Shown here one piece after another: positions 57,508 through 64,000 of a stretch of DNA of 64,000 nt; within the stretch, counting starts at the first letter, position 1; the number at the start of each line of letters is the position of its first letter. The notes beneath the pieces are model-generated. The model did no database searches. It worked only from the letters and a program-made list of their open reading frames with translations, and was not told the DNA's origin. Source of the DNA: Rhynchospora pubera (lineage: Eukaryota > Streptophyta > Magnoliopsida > Poales > Cyperaceae); assembly GCA_028095005.1 (NCBI GenBank), contig CM051460.1:234564742-234628741 (forward strand), written 5' to 3'. The position numbers were made by a program, and so were the translations under genes.

Positions 57508-57925
57508 AATGGTCATTTAGCTACCTCTATGGGATCATATAAATATATATATATATATTAAAAATAAAATATCTTATTACATTATATATATTTTAATAGT
57601 TTAATTTAATATATACAGTTTGTATATGCAGAAATTATATGCAGTTTGTATATGCAGATATCATATGCAGTTCATATATGCAAACATTATACGCTAAAGT
57701 TATGTTCGTAATATTAATTATATATCAACAAATAAGAAATTGTGTAGTTATATTTCACTAAAATACCACTAAATGCATTTATATATTATGAAGTTTTACT
57801 CATTTAGACACAATAAGAAATAAAACATAAAAATAGATACTTTTTAAGTAGTATTATTGTATGTTAATAAATATCGCTATACCGGCACTTTTATTTTAGC
57901 AGCATAGTAGTCTACTAAGTCATAA
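57508..57925. mobile_element. Dispersed element with GCTATAGCGG motifs, copy 2 (truncated)
   Basis: Same orientation as 55757-56245. Shares tatgggatcatata, atgttcgtaata(c/t)taattatatatca, tatttcactaaaata and actttttaagtagtatta. Both terminal parts are decayed or missing. Confidence 0.6.
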
Positions 57926-58566
57926 TTGAGCTTAACAAATAATACTTTATGATTATTATATTAAGAATTAAGAATTAAAAAACAAATATTTTTTTTGCAA
58001 ATAGTGCTTTGCAACTACTGCTGGATTATTTTTTAGCATACTCTATTGAATATATGACTTTTTCATATATAAACTATTCCCTTGGATCTTATCTCTTTAT
58101 CTCTATATCTCTATACTTATAAAAACAAAAAAAAATAGCATCCATTAAAAAGACGTAAACATGTCAGATAAAAAGGTGTTAGCAAACTCTAACAATAAAT
58201 ATAGATCATTGATTTTATTAATCTAATATAATCTGTGACTTAGATTTGAATATCAGATAATTGAAACATGTCTAGGCGCGGGCTGCTGGGTGAAAACATC
58301 TCATTAATACAATTTAATTTTTTTTTGTCAATTTATTAATGCAAAAAAGACAAAAATCAGATTATATAAATAAAGAGAATCTGTTTCGGAAATTTAGATG
58401 ATCTACGAAATCTTTTTATTATCTGAATTAAAAATATTATAATAAATTTTTAGTTCGTTAAAATTCTGAACTTAATTTTGTCCACACATTTGGAAGGGCG
58501 TAAAAGTAAAGCATGCAAGGGCCATCTTCATTCTTCTATGACTCGTCGCATGACGTGAAATTTTAT
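57926..58566. other. Intergenic, no supported gene
   Basis: AT-rich, nothing supported. Confidence 0.4.
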
Positions 58567-58722
58567 GGGCCGTTTAGATAGCTTAGGAATAGGAGAAATT
58601 TTCTATTCCTAGACATAAAGTATTGGGAAGTGTGTAATTTTGTGAAGAGTTTGGATTGTTTATAATAAATTTATGTTTAAAAATAAAAAATTCTTCAAAT
58701 TCACACTTGATCCAAACGGCCC
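58567..58722. mobile_element. MITE, GGGCCGTTTGGAT family (copy 5)
   Basis: Starts gggccgtttagat and ends gatccaaacggccc; contains gggaagtgtgtaattttgtg, as in copies 1 and 4. The flanks do not show a clean 3-bp repeat. Confidence 0.72.
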
Positions 58723-59132
58723 TTAGAAATTTGAGAATATAGATAAAAAAATTTTGTCCTCACCGCAACGAACAAGCAAAAAAGCAACAAACATTGGTAA
58801 AGTTAGCAAAGCTATACCCAAAAAAGTAAAAAGAAAAAATGAAAAGAAAAACAAACCAGAGAAAACGGAAAAAAGAAAAAGAAAAAGTTGCCTGATATGG
58901 AACTCTCTGGCTCTCTGCTCACTCCTGATAACTCTCTGCCATGTTTGATAGAGTACCTTAAATAGCTAATCACTATACTCAAAATTTATGTCATATTTTG
59001 TATGAAAAGAAGGATAAATAAAAGTAATATATGGAATTACCAATTATAATTAGAATTATTTAATTAAAAACAATATATTATAATTATTAAAAGTCCAACA
59101 AGTACTTATAAATATTATTTGTATAATAAAAG

Positions 59133-60046
59133 TGTGAAAACCCGTAAAATTATAAAATAAAAGTTAACTTTAAAATTGATAGTTAATTTCTAAAAATTAA
59201 AATTTATTAAAATTAATGACTGATCTGAGTTTAACAGAGAAATTCTTAGAAATCATGAATTAACCTAGTTTCAAAAAATATATATATATATTGATTAAAT
59301 TATGAAACCTAGTAAAACTTCAAGCAAACAAATAACTTTAATTAACAAAAAAAAAATTCAAACATTAGATTCATGGAATTTATGTGGGTTAAAACTGGAT
59401 TAAAAACTGAGTTTCACTGATCAAATAAATCAGATTACAAATTTCAATTGATTTTCTCTGTTCTGGACCGTCCGATCAAGTTGATTTTCTCTGAAATTTT
59501 CTGAACCGTTGGATCATCTCCTCTTCTATCTCCTTATCTCCTCTTTCTTCTCTTCTCCTTTCTCTCTCTCTCCGACATAATTTGTCGTCCCCACTCGACC
59601 CCTCCTCCTTTGACGAATCCACTCGTCGCCTCTCTCTCTCCCCCTGTCGCCAATGGCGGAACCCACCAGCCCACTCTTTCCTTCTCTTTCACCTGGCCAA
59701 CGAAGGCACGACCCCACACCTCTCTTCTCTTTTCCGCCCTCCTCTCATCTCTCGATAAATCAACAGGGACCCCCCTCTTTCCTCATCTTTCTCTCTCTCT
59801 CTCTCTCGCCAATGGCAGCAAGACCCCACTGACACCCCCTCTTTCTCTCCCAATCAGCTTGAAACCATCCTGGACCCTCTCTCTCTCTCTCTTGCCTCTT
59901 AAGGCATCTGCTTCACTCTCTTGCCTCTCCCAACCTCTCTATTTCCCCCTTGATGCATACTCCTCTCTCCTACTGCCTCTCCCCCTCACTGTCGTGACTA
60001 AACCCTAGGCACCTTTCTCCTCTTACTCACTCACTTTCACTCAAAC

Positions 60047-60084
<38 letters not shown>

Positions 60085-63000
60085 TGTGGCTTGTGTTGAG
60101 CAACAATGGCGATCGATAGCTGGTGCTTGGTGATGGCTTGACTACAGTAGCAGCTATGGCCGACAGTAGCTGAGCCTCAACCCCTTCTTCCTCTCTATTT
60201 GGAGCTATCTCGGTTTGGTAACCAACTTCCTCTTTCTTTCTTTTGTTGTGCTGTGAATGTTGAGGCGTGCACTCGAATTGCGTCAATTGATCTGTGATTG
60301 CTTGATTGAGCTCTGGATTGAATGATTTGTTTTGAAACTGTGCATTGCCTCTAATCTGATATGTCTTGCTTGAATGTGTGATGAGGCATGCTTTGAATTG
60401 AATTGATCTGTTATGTGCTTGTTGAAATGAAAGCATGCAGTGTGTGCATCGCCTCTTGTGATGATCTGATCTGTTTGCTTGTCGTGTGGCTCGACTGAGC
60501 TTTGAACTGTCTGTGTTGATGCTTGTTTATGGCTCGTGTGAGCCCTGTTAGCTCCATTGTTGAGCTTTGATCTGTTTAGGACTAGATGTGCTTGTGTTTA
60601 GCTCAGTTTTACTGAGTTATGCCGTGAATGCTTGTCTTATGCTATACTTTGTGTTGAGAGGCGTTATTTGCCTCCTCTCTGAGTCTGTTATGGCTTGTTT
60701 GTGCGTTGTGAGCTCTCAACCTGATTTTTGACTGGTGCAGGCCTAGTACCAGGTTGGGGTACTAGGCTGGCGATGCTCTGTTGGCTCTCTGGTATGCTTG
60801 TTTCGCTGCCAGGGACTATCTTGTGAGGTTTCTTGTTATCAGGGACCTGTTTATAAGTTGGGTTGAATTGATTCGGGGCTAGTTTATAAATAAAACTGTT
60901 ATTAAGGACTTAAAGTGAAATTCTAAAGTAAATAAAATAGATTTGAGGACTTGTATGCAAAATGGTTGGATTGCGGGTCGGATCTGACAATTGTTTGGGT
61001 CGGATTCCATTTTAGTTGTGGGTTCGGATTTGATCCCCGAAACCCACTCACCCGCTGAACCCGATCCGCTAGGCACCAGGCTGGGCCCCTTATTCCCACC
61101 TGGGCCGTGGCTTTTCTCTGGCCTGCTCGGCCTTGTGCTGGGCTGTCTCTGAATTTTTGTATTGGGCTCTGTTTATGGGCCGAATTGAATTATTAAAGTA
61201 AAATTAGAATTTCTGGACTTTAATTGTTGGACTGGGCCAGGTCCATAAATAATTTCAGGATTAACATTTATATATGAGTAAATTGATTAATACGGTTAAC
61301 TTAAAAATGGGACTAATTATAAATTAAGTGATATCTAAATTAATCGGACTAATACATAAACTTAAAGATGGGAGAGGATTACCATCAGTACAGTCTTACA
61401 AATGCGTATGATCCCAAACACATTAAAACACCAACACGTTAAAATAACAAACTTATTATTTATATTATCATTATGACAAACTATTTAAGAATTATATTAA
61501 CTTTAGTTAATAATAACTTTATTCACTATTACCACTATATTATTTCCAACCTAATCTTAATTATAATCACACTTGAAATTGCGTTATTAAAAAGACAAAA
61601 AAAAATATATCAATACATTTTAATTACTAAAATCTATTTAAGTGAAATTAGTTATAAAAATTAATAAAAGAATTTAATACTTGAGCAAAACACTATTAAA
61701 AATATTACCAAACTAAAATACTTAATTTAATTGTTACACCACTTAAACGTGTAGAATGGACTGTAGGAACTCGTCTAAAAACGACTTCCTTCACACACTG
61801 TTTTAAAGGAAACTCTGTCAAAATATTATAAAATACTTCTCTAACTAAAATAATATATTTTAAAACAGAATCCCTTTCAGAAAACTTTAAATACAACTCA
61901 CTTATTTTGACTAGTTGCGGGTTATTTAGAGAACGTTAGTGAGCGTTTCTTAGACTTGGTTTTTTAAAGTCTAGTCTTTTGTGTTTGGTCAGGTGACCAA
62001 CAGGGCTACTCATAGTTGGTAGAGGACGGATTTGCTGACTTTGAGGGTGGTGTGGCTGAGCAGGACTTCACTGACCCTCCAGCTGAGTAGCAGCTTTACA
62101 CCCGACTTTCCAGGTGTGTGGAAACTTTAGATTCTCTTTAAACTCTAGTTTAAGGATTAGATCTTTAATTTATGTGTGCATAGCATGTCATTGACATTAA
62201 GTAAACAGTTAAGAGCATTCTAGTAATCAAAAGATTAGTTGCATTTATAGGATAAGCATATATATTAATAAAGTGATTAATCAACTCAAAAGTGCTCTTA
62301 ATCAACACTTGCATCTGGTATGGATCAGGATAGTGAGACCGAGTGAGATAAGGGCGTTTTGCACGCGATTTCCATTATCGGGAGATTGCACCCCAGCCAT
62401 TGCCGGTGGTCTCCTTATGATAGCGATCTCGAGCAACGCGTTTCTGATGATCACTCTGCAGATCGACTTCTAGGCGGTTTTGCGGTCACTTAGTAGTTAT
62501 TTATTATTGTTAGGATTTTGTACGTATTCTCCACTTGTCTCGATTGGATTCTTTGGGGTTGTTTGCCAGTATAGACTACCTCTCGATCTCACTTGTCAGG
62601 AGCACGGTACCGCGACTCGCTGCCTACACCTCGACGTGGGTGCAGGATTCGGAGACGGCCTTCGGGGCTCATCGAGACGGCCTTCGGGGCTCAGGCAGAT
62701 CTAGGCAGAACCCATGACTTTATGGTTTATGTGAGATGTGATTGTGATTTTGGATTCTGTTACACTGATGTTTGACTATTGAGTGAGGGTGCTTGATTCT
62801 CGTACTATTATTACAGTTATCTTGTATATTAAAATCCGTTTCTCCAGATACTTTTCTAATTTTATTTGGCATGTCATGGTTGGTAGATTATTATTATCAT
62901 TACACTTATATCACACTTAGACTCTGCATTAATTATAGGATTTTAAAAGTGTTTAAGTATGGTTTAGTTCTAACTTTAGTTTAACCAGAATCTTTGGTTA

Positions 63001-63348
63001 CCCTGTTATTGCACTGAGTATTCGCGTACTCAGCCCACATAATTGCTTGTGGAGCAGGTTCAGGTTTGGTGGAGCTTGAAGATGAAGTTTTAGTCGAAGA
63101 CCATACCGAGCTGGATTAGTTATATTATCATGTTATGTTTAAAATTTATCTTTTGGCTGGATATTTTGTTATGTAAATACTTTACCAGCCCCTTTTGATG
63201 TATGAACAAACCATCCTTTATTATGTGATATTTATTGTGATTATTTTTATGTTGTGATACGATTTATCAGCCTTACGTGGACACAGTAGAGTGTGTTTAC
63301 GTGGCGGGGTTGTCCTCCTCGAATGGTGATTTGGTTCGGGATGTGACA
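59133..63348. mobile_element. 4.2-kb solo LTR or non-coding LTR element, with 5-bp TSD
   Basis: Starts TGTGAAAACCCG, ends GGGATGTGACA, and is flanked by aaaag at 59128-59132 and 63349-63353. No internal repeat of either end, primer-binding site or polypurine tract was found, so one large LTR (as in some Gypsy lineages with LTRs of several kb) is the simplest reading. The first third is strongly pyrimidine-rich (59510-60080, many CTCTCT runs and an aaaccctag phrase) and looks like a transcribed leader. The last third contains gagtattcgcgtactcag, a phrase I associate with plant Gypsy LTRs. The short open frames in it, including 132 codons at 59610-60008, are low-complexity and not considered genes. 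Confidence 0.75.
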
Positions 63349-63353
63349 AAAAG

Positions 63354-63966
63354 AATAATTCTTTTTAATTGAATAACTAAGTAATGATATTATAATGATA
63401 ATGTTACTATTACAATTATAAAATATTAATTATAACAATATTATTATAAAGTAATATAATTATCAATTAATAAATTAATTATAATTTAAAAATTTTAATA
63501 CTAAAAAAATGATTATATTATTGTTAAAAAGATAATATGTGTGATACTATGAATTTTTGTTGTTTTGATATTTCTGAAATTTTGATGCAATTGCTTGAAT
63601 TGAGTGATTTTATTTCATGAAATTTAAAATTTATACTTACCGTTATTTGAAAAAAGAATATAAAAACTTCTAAATTTCTATTTAGCATTATAGAAAGCTT
63701 CTACTATTTATCATATTTACTTGTGCGCAACCAGTAGTGATTATGTTATATAGAGTGAAATATTACTATTTGGAAATATATATGTATACTTTGTACAACT
63801 TTTCATTTTGTTTTTGGGCTGACGTGAGTGAGAAAGGGGAAAAGTTCATTTCATTTCAACCATGTTTTGCATGAGGAGAACAGCGAACTGGAAAGCGAAC
63901 ATCAAACCAAGAGTATCCAAACATGGAACAGTTGTTCGTGAATAGCCAACAAGAGGTTATTCCCAG
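63354..63966. other. Intergenic, no supported gene
   Basis: Very AT-rich, with ttataat-type phrases; nothing supported. Confidence 0.4.
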
Positions 63967-64000
63967 TGTTGGAGTTATGTCCTAGAAGTCAATAATTTAA
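63967..64000 (+). mobile_element. Start of an LTR, cut by the window edge
   Basis: TGTTGGAGTTATGTCCTAGA matches the minus-strand start of the solo LTR at 17280 (TGTTAGAGATATGTCCTAGA), allowing three differences. Only 34 bases are visible, so whether it is a solo LTR or a full element is unknown. Confidence 0.6.

Noticed and set aside
59610..60008. 132-codon open frame rich in Ser/Leu/Pro
   Set aside because: Produced by CTCTCT-type low-complexity DNA inside a TG...CA element; the opposite strand is equally open.

Overview
This window looks like AT-rich nuclear DNA of a flowering plant, probably a eudicot. The genes have many small exons with GT-AG introns, and three well-known plant families are present (HVA22, E2F, S-like RNase T2). 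The rest is mostly transposon sequence: Mutator-like, Copia, hAT and 3-bp-TSD MITEs, and LTRs. No tRNA, rRNA, bacterial-type operon or CRISPR array was seen. All gene models are by-eye exon assemblies from sequence only.

Layout. 1-2.8 kb: a foldback element with a 9-bp target-site duplication (TSD), then a dead 5' fragment of an RNase T2 gene. 3.7-5.6 kb: an 85-bp tandem repeat and a dispersed repeat. 5.88-13.0 kb: one Mutator-like element (MULE) with long terminal inverted repeats (TIRs), an 11-bp TSD, a decayed transposase, arrays of palindromic subterminal repeats and a nested hAT MITE. 15.5-17.3 kb: an apparent solo LTR. 17.9-20.1 kb: an S-like RNase T2 gene with two MITEs in its introns, a lost catalytic acid and awkward splice phases. 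21.9-27.3 kb: an E2F transcription factor gene of at least 13 exons. 28-38 kb: intergenic DNA filled with foldback elements and MITEs. 38.7-39.1 kb: a single-exon gene for a short unknown protein. 39.8-54.3 kb, minus strand: an HVA22-like gene stretched to 14.5 kb, with a recent Copia retrotransposon (identical LTRs, TSD ttagg) and a hAT MITE in its last intron and several foldback elements in the intron before. 56.4-57.1 kb: a frameshifted NB-ARC (disease-resistance) fragment between two direct copies of one repeat. 59.1-63.3 kb: a 4.2-kb TG...CA unit with a 5-bp TSD, a solo LTR or non-coding element. The window ends in the first bases of another LTR.

The host genes that look functional are E2F (S-phase transcription), the HVA22-like gene (ER membrane shaping and stress, with ABRE-type ACGT sites upstream) and perhaps the short unknown gene. 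They do not form a pathway. The most distinctive content is the transposon biology: a foldback family whose copies share an inner core but carry different outer arms, a MITE family with a strongly conserved middle, and a Copia element whose polyprotein has no capsid region that I can recognise.
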